In this document: positions 17,289 to 26,528 of the stretch, piece after piece
Layout: each line of letters begins with the position of its first letter
How positions within the stretch are numbered: position 1 is the stretch's first letter
Origin: Nodosilinea sp. LEGE 06152
GTDB lineage: Bacteria; Cyanobacteriota; Cyanobacteriia; Phormidesmidales; Phormidesmidaceae
Length of the DNA: 63,160 nucleotides
NCBI RefSeq assembly: GCF_015207525.1
Contig: NZ_JADEWR010000002.1
Span: 215,654-278,813, forward strand
Direction: 5' to 3'
The notes under the pieces: model-generated
The model's database searches: none
Told to the model about the DNA's origin: nothing
What the model saw: the letters and a program-made list of their open reading frames with translations, nothing else
Translations under genes and position numbers: made by a program

Positions 17289-17576
17289 CTACCTGTCTAT
17301 CTGTCTATCGCGCCTCAGCAGACTAAACACTTCGCCTTGCTCTGGAGTAATCAGAATCCCAGACGGTGGGATTGTCACGAACTGGCTCCACTCTCGCTGC
17401 TCGGCGTACTGGAGCAGATGCAGGTAGTTGATAACCCCTCGCACCCCCTCGGGTGAGCCAATCACCAAATGGCGCAATCGCTCGCGCCCTAGCTGGGTTT
17501 CTGGATTTGACAGCAGCAGTGGATTGGTCGCCTCACCCCGACGGGCCGACGACACCAGATAAGGTAAACACAACAT
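17289..17576 (-). CDS. Conserved cyanobacterial hypothetical protein (95 aa)
   Basis: I do not recognise a functional family. The sequence starts MLCLPYLVSSARRGEA and contains IGSPEGVRGVINYLHLLQYA and PPSGILITPEQGEVFSLLRR, which read like a well-conserved small soluble protein rather than a chance frame. The ATG at 17576 is preceded by a hairpin (17583-17614) whose 3' arm contains AAGGA, a possible ribosome binding site, and by a second hairpin with a T-run. Translation may therefore be controlled by RNA structure. Confidence 0.7.
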   Translation of the reverse strand: MLCLPYLVSSARRGEATNPLLLSNPETQLGRERLRHLVIGSPEGVRGVINYLHLLQYAEQREWSQFVTIPPSGILITPEQGEVFSLLRRDRQIDR

Positions 17577-17582
17577 AGTTCA

Positions 17583-17614
17583 GGGATTCCTTTTCTAAGT
17601 AGGTAAGGAATCCC
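17583..17614 (-). promoter_or_regulatory. Hairpin that may hide the ribosome binding site
   Basis: Perfect 10-bp stem: GGGATTCCTT with AAGGAATCCC, loop of 12 bases. In the minus-strand mRNA the 3' arm carries AAGGA, 11 bases before the ATG at 17576, so the likely ribosome binding site is paired. No known riboswitch class matches. Confidence 0.5.
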
Positions 17615-17656
17615 AAAAACTTGGCCGCCCCAGACATGTGCAGTTCGGGGCGGCCA
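17615..17656 (-). terminator. Terminator-like hairpin upstream of the 95-aa gene
   Basis: TGGCCGCCCC pairs with GGGGCGGCCA (17622-17631 with 17647-17656), a GC-rich 10-bp stem, followed on the minus strand by AGTTTTT. It could end transcripts from the gene at 17929-18342 or act as an attenuator in the leader of the 17289-17576 gene. Confidence 0.65.
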
Positions 17657-17872
17657 GGTAAAATTTACCTTAGCCTCCGAGACTGGGTGATCAGTCGACG
17701 GGGTTAGCCGCTGGTTGGTGTTGGTAGCACCTTCCAGTGGCGTTAGACCAAATTTTTGGGAAGCTCAGACTGCACGCACACAGCCATAGCTGAGTAACGT
17801 ACTCCATTCAGGTCTCTAAATCAAGTCAAAATTGCTACAGAGCTTGAAATTCCAGTTCAGTATTCGCCACCT

Positions 17873-17903
17873 CCTCGTTCCAACGCAGAGCACTGGAACG
17901 AGG
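17873..17903. repeat. Hairpin CCTCGTTCCA / TGGAACGAGG
   Basis: A perfect 10-bp stem with an 11-base loop, 26 bases after the stop of the 137-aa gene on the minus strand. No T-run. Confidence 0.5.
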
Positions 17904-17928
17904 GACAGCAAAGCGTTGGCCATCGCCC

Positions 17929-18342
17929 TCAGCGCTCCCCAATCTGCCCACCCTCGATCTTAGCTTCCATCAGCGCTATAGCTGGCTCGTAAAGTTGCAG
18001 CCCTAGCAGCACCAGGCGCACCAGCATTTGGTCGGGGTAACGCTGGCTTTTTGTCGCTAGCTCCACAATGCGATCGGTCGGAATGTATGGATTAAACAGG
18101 ATCAAGTTGGCCTGTAGCTCGCTCAGCAGCGATCGCTGCTGAGCTTGGGCGCTGGCTCGCAGGTGCTGCCCAATATCGCTGGTCAGCAGCAGCTCCAGAA
18201 TTTCGGCCACAAAGGGCGATCGCTTGCGGCCCCCCTCTACTTCACACTGGGCCTCAATGGCCGCCAGCAGTTCTGCTGACATGTAGAGCGTGGGGCGACA
18301 GCCGCCCTCTAATGCATTTGGCTGGGCTTGGTCGTGGGACAT
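17929..18342 (-). CDS. Small protein with ribbon-helix-helix-like N-terminus
   Basis: This 137-residue protein has no firm family. The segment RPTLYMSAELLAAIEAQCE followed by RSPFVAEILELLL resembles a CopG/MetJ-type ribbon-helix-helix: a short strand, helix, turn and helix. The rest is helical (LLSELQANLILFNPYIPTD, QMLVRLVLLGLQLYEPAIAL). It might be a DNA-binding regulator. It sits alone between the two diverged repeats with the 95-aa gene downstream. The start at ATG 18342 has no strong ribosome binding site. Confidence 0.6.
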   Translation of the reverse strand: MSHDQAQPNALEGGCRPTLYMSAELLAAIEAQCEVEGGRKRSPFVAEILELLLTSDIGQHLRASAQAQQRSLLSELQANLILFNPYIPTDRIVELATKSQRYPDQMLVRLVLLGLQLYEPAIALMEAKIEGGQIGER

Positions 18343-18419
18343 GGCAGTAAATCGCTAGCTAGCGGCCTGGTTAGGGCGATCGCGTGACTCAGTTACACAA
18401 ATATCTACTCCAGTTATCT

Positions 18420-18560
18420 TCGCAATCCGCAATCATCGGTCAAAATAGAAATTCGGGCAGAGTTGATTATTCAACCTAAAAGTTGATTAAGTCAGATGAG
18501 GTTGATCCTTCCTGCCCTAAACACATTCCTTGGCGAAGATCCACCAGATGGTGCATGGCT
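18420..18560 (+). repeat. Diverged direct repeat, copy 2
   Basis: Partner of 16838-16946, with an extra segment in which GTTGATTA occurs twice (near 18462 and 18482). The end overlaps a GGTGCAT...ATGCACC hairpin of a kind common in cyanobacterial intergenic DNA. Confidence 0.75.
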
Positions 18561-18591
18561 GCGCTAATGCACCCTACGGTTAACCGACTCG

Positions 18592-18621
18592 CCTACCCAT
18601 CCACCCCCTACCCATCCACCC
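18592..18621 (+). repeat. Two tandem copies of CCTACCCATCCACCC in the alaS leader
   Basis: The 15-mer is repeated exactly at 18592-18606 and 18607-18621, and ends 13 bases before ATG 18635. The same 15-mer is found in the sense strand of the ridA leader. No normal ribosome binding site stands between it and the start. Confidence 0.85.
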
Positions 18622-18634
18622 CTTCCCCCGTCCC

Positions 18635-21289
18635 ATGGCAAAGTCCCCCAGCTCAATCTCCACTAAAATGACCGGCGCGCAGATTCGCCAGACGTTTCTG
18701 GAGTTTTACGCGGCGCGGGGCCACGCCATTAAACCAAGCGCGTCGCTGGTGCCCGAAGACCCCACCGTGCTGCTGACGATCGCGGGGATGCTGCAGTTCA
18801 AGCCCATCTTTTTGGGCCAGCGGGCGGCAGATGTCGATCGCGCCACCACCTCGCAGAAGTGCATTCGCACCAACGACATTGAGAACGTGGGCCGCACGGC
18901 GCGTCACCACACCTTTTTTGAGATGCTGGGCAACTTCAGCTTTGGCGATTATTTTAAGGAGCAGGCGATCGCCTGGGCCTGGGAGCTGTCTACCGAAGTC
19001 TTTAAGCTACCGCCCGATCGCCTGGTGGTCAGCGTGTTTCGCGAAGACGATGACGCCTTTGCTATCTGGCGCGACCAGGTCGGCATTCCCGCCCACCGCA
19101 TTCAGCGCATGGATGAGGCCGACAACTTCTGGGCCTCTGGCCCCACCGGCCCCTGTGGCCCCTGCTCGGAGATCTACTACGACTTTCATCCTGAGCTAGG
19201 GGATGACAAGATTGATCTCGAAGACGACTCGCGCTTCATCGAGTTCTACAACCTGGTGTTTATGCAGTACAACCGGGATGCCGAGGGCAACCTGACACCG
19301 CTGCAAAACCAGAACATCGACACCGGGTTGGGACTGGAGCGGATGGCCCAGATTTTGCAGCAGGTGCCCAACAACTACGAAACTGACCTGATCTTGCCGA
19401 TTATCAAGACGGCGGCGGATCTGGCTGGGTTGGATTATGCCAAGGCTGACGAGAAGACCAAAGTTTCGCTCAAAGTGATTGGCGACCACGTGCGGGCGGT
19501 GGTTCACATGATTGCCGACGGCATTACCGCCTCCAACGTGGGCCGGGGCTACATTTTGCGGCGGCTGATTCGGCGGGTGGTGCGCCACGGGCGGCTGATT
19601 GGTATTGAGGGCGGGTTTATTAGTAAAGTGGCTGAGACGGCGATTCAGCTTGCGGAGGAACCGTTTCCCAATACGCGGCAGCGCGAGGCCCAGATCAAAG
19701 CCGAACTCGATCGCGAGGAAGCCCGCTTTCTGGAAACCCTGGAGCGGGGCGAGAAGCTGCTGGCCGACATTCTCAAGCGCGAGAGCGGCTCGAAGACCAA
19801 GCAGATTGCGGGCACCGATGCCTTCGTGCTCTACGACACCTACGGCTTTCCGCTAGAGCTGACCCAGGAAGTGGCCGAAGAGCAGGGGCTCACGGTCGAT
19901 GTGGCCGGGTTTGAAACGGCGATGGAAGAGCAGCGCCAGCGCTCCAAAGACGCCCATGAAACCATTGACCTGACCGTGCAGGGCAGCCTGGACAGCCTGG
20001 CGGAGCACATTCACTCGACCGAGTTTTTGGGCTACAAAGACACCAGCAGCACCAGCACAGTCGAAGCGCTGCTGGTCGGCGGCGAGTCGGTGCAGGCGAT
20101 CGCGGCGGGCCAAGAGGCTCAGGTGGTGCTGAACCAGACGCCGTTCTACGCCGAGTCGGGCGGTCAGGTGGGCGACCGCGGCTACCTGTCGGGTGACGAC
20201 CTGCTGATTCGGGTCCACGATGTGAAAAAAGACGGCGATTTCTTCGTCCACTTCGGCAAAGTTGAGCGGGGTTCGCTGAACGTGGGCGATCAGGTGTCGG
20301 CGCAAATCGATCGCGCCTGCCGTCGCCGCGCCCAGGCCAACCACACCGCCACTCACCTCTTGCAGGCAGCGCTGAGGAAATTGGTTGACCCCGACATTTC
20401 GCAGGCCGGTTCGCTGGTAGCCTTCGATCGCCTTCGGTTTGACTTCAACTGCCCCCGCGCTCTGACCCCTGAGGAAGTGCAGCAGGTGGAAGAGCAGGTC
20501 AACACCTGGATCGCCGAGGGCCACCAGGGGGATGTCACCGTGATGGCGCTGGAAGAGGCTAAGGCTAAGGGCGCGATCGCCATGTTTGGCGAAAAGTACA
20601 GCGCCGAGGTGCGCGTGATCGACTTCCCCGGCGTGTCGATGGAGCTGTGCGGCGGCACCCACGTCAGCAACACCGCCGAGATTGGCCTGTTCAAAATCAT
20701 TTCCGAGACCGGGGTGGCCTCAGGCACTCGACGGATTGAGGCGGTAGCTGGCCCCGCCGTACTGGAGTATTTGAACGTGCGCGATGCGGTGGTGCGCGAT
20801 TTGAGCGATCGCTTTAAGGCCAAGCCGGAGGAACTCAGCGATCGCGTTACCATCCTGCAAAGCGACCTCAAGACCGCGCAGAAAGAGCTGGAATTGCTGA
20901 AGTCGGAGCTGGCGGTGCTCAAGTCTGACCAACTACTGGCCAGTGCCGAAGCGGTGGGTGCCGTCAAAGTTATTGTGGCGGAGCTGGAGGGGGTCAGCGC
21001 CGAAGCACTCAAGACCGCCGCCGAGCGCCTGCTGCAAAAGCTGGGGGCCGGGGCCGTGGTGCTGGGGTCTGTACCTGAGCCCGAGAAGGTTAGCCTGGTG
21101 GCAGCCTTTAGCCCTGAGGTGATTGAGCAAAAGCTCCAGGCGGGCAAGTTCATCGGCGGCATCGCTAAAATCACGGGCGGCGGCGGCGGCGGGCGACCTA
21201 ACCTGGCCCAGGCAGGCGGGCGCGACGCCAGCAAGCTGCCTGAGGCGCTGGAGAGCGCTAGGGCACAGCTGCTAGACGCCCTGGGCTAG
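18635..21289 (+). CDS. alaS: Alanyl-tRNA synthetase
   Basis: AlaS charges tRNA-Ala and edits mischarged Ser and Gly. At 884 residues it has the full domain set: class II catalytic core ([52 protein letters not shown]), the editing domain with [12 protein letters not shown] and CGGTH zinc ligands, a coiled-coil (about 740-780) and the C-Ala domain with [15 protein letters not shown]. The start may be ATG 18635 or ATG 18668. The leader is unusually C-rich and lacks a clear ribosome binding site. Confidence 0.98.
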   Translation: MAKSPSSISTKMTGAQIRQTFLEFYAARGHAIKPSASLVPEDPTVLLTIAGMLQFKPIFLGQRAADVDRATTSQKCIRTNDIENVGRTARHHTFFEMLGNFSFGDYFKEQAIAWAWELSTEVFKLPPDRLVVSVFREDDDAFAIWRDQVGIPAHRIQRMDEADNFWASGPTGPCGPCSEIYYDFHPELGDDKIDLEDDSRFIEFYNLVFMQYNRDAEGNLTPLQNQNIDTGLGLERMAQILQQVPNNYETDLILPIIKTAADLAGLDYAKADEKTKVSLKVIGDHVRAVVHMIADGITASNVGRGYILRRLIRRVVRHGRLIGIEGGFISKVAETAIQLAEEPFPNTRQREAQIKAELDREEARFLETLERGEKLLADILKRESGSKTKQIAGTDAFVLYDTYGFPLELTQEVAEEQGLTVDVAGFETAMEEQRQRSKDAHETIDLTVQGSLDSLAEHIHSTEFLGYKDTSSTSTVEALLVGGESVQAIAAGQEAQVVLNQTPFYAESGGQVGDRGYLSGDDLLIRVHDVKKDGDFFVHFGKVERGSLNVGDQVSAQIDRACRRRAQANHTATHLLQAALRKLVDPDISQAGSLVAFDRLRFDFNCPRALTPEEVQQVEEQVNTWIAEGHQGDVTVMALEEAKAKGAIAMFGEKYSAEVRVIDFPGVSMELCGGTHVSNTAEIGLFKIISETGVASGTRRIEAVAGPAVLEYLNVRDAVVRDLSDRFKAKPEELSDRVTILQSDLKTAQKELELLKSELAVLKSDQLLASAEAVGAVKVIVAELEGVSAEALKTAAERLLQKLGAGAVVLGSVPEPEKVSLVAAFSPEVIEQKLQAGKFIGGIAKITGGGGGGRPNLAQAGGRDASKLPEALESARAQLLDALG

Positions 21290-21347
21290 GCTCGGCTTCT
21301 TTCAACAGTCGATTTAGTTTGGATACTCTGGCAGGCGGAATCCTCTG

Positions 21348-21375
21348 GTAGGGGCGTAGCATGCTACGCCCCTAC
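21348..21375. repeat. Perfect 28-bp palindrome, GTAGGGGC family
   Basis: Arms GTAGGGGCGTAGCA and its exact complement with no spacer. It lies between the convergent alaS and topA ends. Related elements occur at 24632, 33503, 45524, 45628 and 61824. Confidence 0.85.
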
Positions 21376-21432
21376 AGAATTTTTGGTTATGGAGTCGGGT
21401 TTACCAAATCGGATTTCCATAACTCCTGTGCG

Positions 21433-23640
21433 CTAGTCCAGGCGTCGCTTCCCTGAAGGAGCGGCTGTAGCGTCAGGCTCGGCTATGGTCAGGGTGCCAA
21501 ACTTGGGCGACCAGAACTCGCCTCGGCTCTGGAAAAAGGCGACCTCTTTGCACTTGCCGCGCCGATTTTCGAGCAGCGAGCAGCGCAGCATGACTTTGTC
21601 TTGCCCGTCTTTGGTATAGGCGTAGCGCTCTAACAGGGCACCGCAGATGGGGCAGGGGTTATCGGTAAACTGAGCTGGTTGGGTAGCCTGGCGCGGCAAC
21701 TCGTAGCGCTTGGCTTTGGCATTCCAGAACATGACGGTGCCGCAGCCGGAGCCAGAGCACTTGAGAAAGTGCTTGGTCTTGAGCTTTTTGGAGCGCGACG
21801 GCACTTTGTTCATCGCCTCCCCACAAGTGGGACACTTAGTTTTGGTAGGCTTTGCGCTGGAGGATGCGGGTTGAGCGGCGGGCTTTTCACCGGGGGTGGG
21901 CGGCTTTTCGGCAAAGGTGGGCAGGGAGAGCAGCTGCGATTTGGCTTGGGCGATCGCAGGCCCAAAGTAGCTCCGGTTCCAGCCGATCAGGTAGGTTTGC
22001 CACTCCTGCTCGCCCGCTGCGATCGCATCCAGGGCCGTCTCCATCTGGGCGGTAAACTCTGGCTGAATTAGGTCTGGCAGCAGCGTTGCCAAAGCGCCGT
22101 CTAGCTCTAGCCCCAGGGCGGTCGGCTGCAGCTTGCCCTGGAGCAAGTCTACGTATTCTCGCTGGCGCAGGGTTTTGATGGTGGGGGCGTAGGTGCTGGG
22201 TCGGCCAATACCCTTCTGCTCCATCAGCTTCACCAGCTTGGGTTCGCTGTAGCGGGGCGGCGGTTGGGTTTGCTTGGCATCGGCCTGAGCCTGCTCTAGC
22301 TGCAGCGACTGCCCCTGGGTCAGCGCTGGCAGTACAGAGTCAGCGCTGAGGTTGTTCCAGTAGCGGGTGTATCCGGCGAACTCCAGCACCTGCCCTCGGG
22401 CTTCCCAGTAGGCCTGGCCCGACTGGGTGACAATGCGGGTCTTGCGGAGACGAGCCGGGGCACACTGAGAGGCCACCGCCCGGTTCCAGATCAGCTCGTA
22501 AAGGCGAAACTGCTCGGCGGTGAGGTCGCGCTGGAGCTGCTGGGGCAGGTGGTTAACGTCGGTGGGGCGAATCGCTTCGTGGGCCTCTTGCGAGCCTTTT
22601 ACCGCCCGGTGCTGAGTGGTCTGGCGCGGCACGTTGGTGGGGTCGTGCTGCTGGAGATACTGCTGCACCGAGGCCCGAAAGGGGGCCGAGAGGATTATAG
22701 AATCGGTGCGCATGTAGGTGATGTGCCCCTTTTCGTAGAGGGCCTGGGCCACCTTCATAGTGTGCTCGGGGCTGAAGTGCAGCTTAGAGCCCGCCGCCTG
22801 TTGCAGGGTTGAGGTAACAAACGGGGGCGGCGGCGATTGGGTGGCTTGCTTGCCCTCAATTTGGAGCACTTGGTGAGGGTGGTTTTGAGCGATCGCCACC
22901 AGTTCATCGGCCCGCTGCTGGGAAGTCACCCGTTCCGACTCTTTCTCGGCTCCCTTCTCAAGCCCTTTCTCGTCGGTTTCCGAAGCCGACTTTCGCTGCG
23001 GCTTGGGACTGCTGCGGTAGAAGGCTTTGAACCCCTCGCGGTAGCTTACCCAAACGCTCCAGTAGTCTTGGGGCGTAAAGGCCTGAATCTCACGCTCGCG
23101 CTTGCAAAGCAAATGCAGGGCCGCACTCTGAACTCGACCCATCGATTTTGCCCCGTTGTGCAACGGCCACACCACGTGACGACTGCCGGTGTAGCCAACT
23201 AGCTTGTCGAGGCAATCGCGGGCGCGACCGGCATCCACCAGGTTTTGATCGAGGGTGCGAGGCCGGGCGATCGCGGCTCTCACCGCTTGGGGCGTAATCT
23301 CGCTGTAGACGACGCGCTGGGGATGGCGCAGGTTAAGCGCCTGCTGCAGGTGCCAGCCGATGGTTTCTCCTTCGCGGTCGGGGTCGGTGGCGATGTAGAC
23401 GCGATCGGCCTTTTTGACCGCCTGGCGCAGCTCAGCCAGCACCTTCTTAGCGCGGTCGTCGCGGGGCTGGTAGCGACAGGCGATTTCGGTTGCGCCCAGG
23501 TCAAAGCCCAGGGCATCGTCACCGTCGTTGGCCAGTTCGCGGATGTGCCCCATGCTGGCCTTAATCACCCAGTCTGGGCCTAGAATTTGCCCCAGCTTCT
23601 TCAGTTTGCCGGGGCTTTCAATCAACAGCAGGTTTGACAT
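21433..23640 (-). CDS. topA: Type IA DNA topoisomerase, short form
   Basis: The enzyme relaxes negative supercoils through a 5'-phosphotyrosine link. From ATG 23640 (MSNLLLIESPGKLKKLG) it is 735 residues. The Toprim acidic motif is ATDPDREGE, and the active-site Tyr is in HITYMRTDS. Two C-terminal zinc-binding regions are visible (CPTCGEAM...CSGSGC; CPICGALL...CSLLENRRGKC). A low-complexity charged insert (EKGLEKGAEKESER) lies near residue 210. Its N-terminal motif differs from the usual VESPAKAKT, so I suspect it is the second cyanobacterial topA type rather than the main housekeeping copy. Confidence 0.92.
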   Translation of the reverse strand: MSNLLLIESPGKLKKLGQILGPDWVIKASMGHIRELANDGDDALGFDLGATEIACRYQPRDDRAKKVLAELRQAVKKADRVYIATDPDREGETIGWHLQQALNLRHPQRVVYSEITPQAVRAAIARPRTLDQNLVDAGRARDCLDKLVGYTGSRHVVWPLHNGAKSMGRVQSAALHLLCKREREIQAFTPQDYWSVWVSYREGFKAFYRSSPKPQRKSASETDEKGLEKGAEKESERVTSQQRADELVAIAQNHPHQVLQIEGKQATQSPPPPFVTSTLQQAAGSKLHFSPEHTMKVAQALYEKGHITYMRTDSIILSAPFRASVQQYLQQHDPTNVPRQTTQHRAVKGSQEAHEAIRPTDVNHLPQQLQRDLTAEQFRLYELIWNRAVASQCAPARLRKTRIVTQSGQAYWEARGQVLEFAGYTRYWNNLSADSVLPALTQGQSLQLEQAQADAKQTQPPPRYSEPKLVKLMEQKGIGRPSTYAPTIKTLRQREYVDLLQGKLQPTALGLELDGALATLLPDLIQPEFTAQMETALDAIAAGEQEWQTYLIGWNRSYFGPAIAQAKSQLLSLPTFAEKPPTPGEKPAAQPASSSAKPTKTKCPTCGEAMNKVPSRSKKLKTKHFLKCSGSGCGTVMFWNAKAKRYELPRQATQPAQFTDNPCPICGALLERYAYTKDGQDKVMLRCSLLENRRGKCKEVAFFQSRGEFWSPKFGTLTIAEPDATAAPSGKRRLD

Positions 23641-23780
23641 GGCCACCTCATCTTGACCCTCAGGTTCAATAGTACACTTGAACTTGAGTTTTTTGGTGGT
23701 GTCTCCTAGGAGCCCGGACAGAGGGGCGATCGCGATGGAGCGGTCAGAAATTGCGCGCCCAGCCCCCACACTAACCTCGC

Positions 23781-24545
23781 CTAAATGGCCAGCAGCAGCA
23801 TGGTGTAGCCCGCTGCCCCAATCGCAAAGGAGCCGAAGTGGCTTTTGCGCTCTTCCGGCAGTTCTTCTTTGAGCACGTTGAGAATAATGCCGCCCGCCAA
23901 GAAGGCAAAGAGAACCGCAAGGGCCGCCTGGTGAATCTTGGTACTCGCCCCGATCGCCCAGCCCACCAAAATAGCCGCCGCCAAAACCCACCGCCCGGTG
24001 TGGTCATAGTTGTGCCTGTGGTCCTGCCGCAGACCGTAGTCATTGACCACAAAATGCAGCCCCATGGCAATGGCAAAGGTAAACAGACTGGCCAGATCCG
24101 GACTTTCTCGATGTATCAGCAAATAGCCAATCAGGGCGTTGTACAGAGCAAAAGAGGCCATATGAATGCCGAAAACATGGCGTTCGGCCACATCCCCTTC
24201 TCCCTCGGCTTGATTTTGCTGCCGCGATTGCTTAATCAGCCGTTCCAGCCCATAAAAGACAGCGACCCCCAGCAGAGCAATCAAGTACACGTGGTTTTCT
24301 ACAAATAAAAGCTGTCGATTCAGCGTTGCTTGAATGGATTCTTGCTGTTCGTGGAGTTCAGGCAAAATGTGAATGAAAACATAGGCCACCGACACGCCGC
24401 TGCCAAACGAGAGCCAGCGACTGCGAGGAACCGCCCGTAAAAACCGCAGATTTTTAGCCAACAGGTGAACAACCGCTAGCCCAGCTGCAGTCAGCCCTGA
24501 GAGGGTGACGAGGCTCACCTCTGCGCTAGTAACGTCTGGCGGCAT
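23781..24545 (-). CDS. ZIP-like integral membrane protein
   Basis: This 254-residue membrane protein has about eight hydrophobic segments. The layout (helices 1-3, a charged cytoplasmic loop QSRQQNQAEGEGD, then helices with polar residues) resembles ZIP metal transporters. VAYVFIHILPEL and HFVVNDYGLRQDHRHNYDH contain His, Asp and Asn that could coordinate metal, but the classic HNxxDG motif is absent. FLAGGIILNVLKEELPEE near the end also fits the ZIP helix VII-VIII style. A metal-transport role is an inference. Confidence 0.6.
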   Translation of the reverse strand: MPPDVTSAEVSLVTLSGLTAAGLAVVHLLAKNLRFLRAVPRSRWLSFGSGVSVAYVFIHILPELHEQQESIQATLNRQLLFVENHVYLIALLGVAVFYGLERLIKQSRQQNQAEGEGDVAERHVFGIHMASFALYNALIGYLLIHRESPDLASLFTFAIAMGLHFVVNDYGLRQDHRHNYDHTGRWVLAAAILVGWAIGASTKIHQAALAVLFAFLAGGIILNVLKEELPEERKSHFGSFAIGAAGYTMLLLAI

Positions 24546-24864
24546 GGCTTATCCTCTTTTTTCGCCTTGACTCGCGCAATGAGTCCTGTATAACGTTTGG
24601 TACCAGATCCTAATATAACTACCCCCGGTTGGTAGGGGCGTTGCAGTGCAACGCCCCTACGAGGTACCTATTTTGGATCGGGGTTTCTCATACCGGATGG
24701 GATAAACCGTGGCTCTGGTTTTGCCGGCCCTCAACAACGACGGTAGTGCAAGCACAAAGGCTTTTTCTAAAACTATTGAATAACGCTGGGAATTTTTGCC
24801 TTGTCCCCTAGCCTTATTTTGCACGGTTAAACATCTGTGTGCTTAACGCGTCTACTGCCCAAGG
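24546..24864. other. Intergenic stretch with palindrome
   Basis: No gene. Contains the GTAGGGGC palindrome at 24632-24660, preceded by ACCCCCGGTTGG, which also precedes the copy near 33487. Confidence 0.5.
24632..24660. repeat. 29-bp palindrome, GTAGGGGC family
   Basis: Arms GTAGGGGCGTTGCA and TGCAACGCCCCTAC around a single G. Exact apart from the one-base centre. Confidence 0.85.
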
Positions 24865-25422
24865 CTAGCTATTCAACAGGCTTTGAACCTGCTGAATCAA
24901 AATTTGATTGCCTATCTCTTGGGCAATGCTCAGCCCGGTTTGGAGGTACCCCTGAGCCAGAGCCGATTGCCCCAGCTGAGTCGCCACCTGACCGGCGCTA
25001 ACCAAAGCTTCAACTTCAGCAGCTCGGTTAAACCCAACGGCGAGGGCGTCGATTTGCTGCTGGTAGTAGCTAAGGGCAGCGGCTAAATTGCCGCTCTCCA
25101 ACGCCGCATTGCCGAGTTCTGCGTAGACAAGGCCCAAAAAGGAAGCCGTTTGCTGAATTTGATTTGGATCAGTGCCCTGTAAGTAGGCCGCCAGCGACGG
25201 TTCGAGCAGGGCCGCGGCTCCCGTCAATTCTCCCCGGTTGTAGAGAAGGGCGGCTCTTTGGCGCTGTAGTGCGGCCTGCTCGATAGGCGTCTGAGCCAGT
25301 AGCCCAGGCGCTACCTCGGTAAGAACCACCCTAGCTGGAGTGCTAGCCGCCTGCGCGGGCCAGGCGGTCACCAAACCAACGAGCGGAAAACACATTGCGA
25401 TCGCAGCTGCGCCATTGACCAT
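24865..25422 (-). CDS. Exported TPR-like protein
   Basis: This 185-residue protein has a signal-peptide-like N-terminus (AIAMCFPLVGLVTAWPAQA) and then helical repeats that resemble tetratricopeptide units: AALLYNRGELTGAAALLEPSL, ELGNAALESGNLAAALSYYQ and QVATQLGQSALAQGYLQTGL. It probably works as a protein-protein adaptor outside the cytoplasm. Partners cannot be named from context. Confidence 0.7.
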   Translation of the reverse strand: MVNGAAAIAMCFPLVGLVTAWPAQAASTPARVVLTEVAPGLLAQTPIEQAALQRQRAALLYNRGELTGAAALLEPSLAAYLQGTDPNQIQQTASFLGLVYAELGNAALESGNLAAALSYYQQQIDALAVGFNRAAEVEALVSAGQVATQLGQSALAQGYLQTGLSIAQEIGNQILIQQVQSLLNS

Positions 25423-25531
25423 TTCGACAAACTCAACTCAGCATCAATAACCATACCTGTTGTTAATGCTAGCTCAGCACCAGTTTGTGAAGGTAGCGCA
25501 AGCCGATGACTGTGGTTTAACCGCAGAGGCA

Positions 25532-26101
25532 TTACGCCGACTGGGCCTGGGCCAGGTGTTTGCCCTCACAAAATTCCTCCACGATCTTGCTGTTAAAAGC
25601 GGGCAAATCGTGAGGGTTGCGGCTGGTAACTAAACCCTGATCGACTACAACCTCTTGATCCACCCAGGTGGCACCGGCATTGCTGAGGTCGGTCTTTAAG
25701 GAGGGCCAGGATGTTACCCTACGCCCCTTAACAACGTCGGCTTCAACCAGGGTCCAGGGGCCGTGGCAAATTGAGGCAACGGGCTTGCTGTCGGCAAAAA
25801 ACGCCCGCACAAATTGAACCGCCTGCTCATTGGTTCTAAGCTGGTCAGGATTCAAAACCCCACCCGGTAGGACGAGCGCGTCGTAGTCACTGGCTTTGAC
25901 CTGATCAAGGGTGCGATCGACCGTTACTTTGTCACCTTTGTCGTGGTGGTTCCAGCCTTGAATAGAGTCTCCCTCGGGAGCAATAACGTGAACCTGGGCT
26001 CCGGCGGCTTCTAAAGCCTGTTTCGGCTCGGTTAGTTCTACTTGCTCAAATCCATCGGTGGCTAGAATCGCTACCCTGCGGTTTTTAAGTTGTTCAGCCA
26101 T
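25532..26101 (-). CDS. PfpI/DJ-1-family protein deglycase or protease
   Basis: This is a class I glutamine-amidotransferase-like stress protein (189 residues). The nucleophile Cys sits in ASICHGPWTLVEAD, preceded by LPGGVLNPDQLR. The Glu near the N-terminus (VELTEPKQAL) completes the usual DJ-1-type site. Homologues such as YhbO repair glycated proteins or act as proteases. AGGAGAAT lies just upstream of the ATG. It stands alone in a 430-base-flanked position. Confidence 0.93.
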   Translation of the reverse strand: MAEQLKNRRVAILATDGFEQVELTEPKQALEAAGAQVHVIAPEGDSIQGWNHHDKGDKVTVDRTLDQVKASDYDALVLPGGVLNPDQLRTNEQAVQFVRAFFADSKPVASICHGPWTLVEADVVKGRRVTSWPSLKTDLSNAGATWVDQEVVVDQGLVTSRNPHDLPAFNSKIVEEFCEGKHLAQAQSA

Positions 26102-26528
26102 GCTTATTCTCCTTGAATATCGGGTTTAGATTTCCAATGCTCTCGGTTTAGCTTGCTTCGGTTCACGCCTTCGACAATTGACGGGTTTAAGCTATCGAAC
26201 GCATCCTTGCGGCTACAGTTCACTGCTTGGTTTAAAGGCAGAAATTCTGTGACATCTACCAACTTGGGTACTTAGGTCTACGCTGACCCACCACTCACGT
26301 CATTGGGCTAGAACCGGCAGTGTCAGGTTGAGAGCCACTTTTAGCTTAGGCAACCAAACCGGGAGTAACGTCTAGCCCTAGGTGGAGTTGCTTAGTACGG
26401 CGTCAATCGGTACGGCCACAGGTTGCTCCACACTGTGCTGGGGCATGCCAACTTCACCGACTCCACTATGGGCCAGCTCAGCGTCCCTCTGGGCCTTTAC
26501 CCTTGGGAGAGCGCAACCGCAATCCTGC
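26102..26528. other. Intergenic stretch, nothing recognised
   Basis: 427 bases without a plausible gene, repeat or strong hairpin. It should contain the promoter of the PfpI gene at its left end. Confidence 0.4.
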
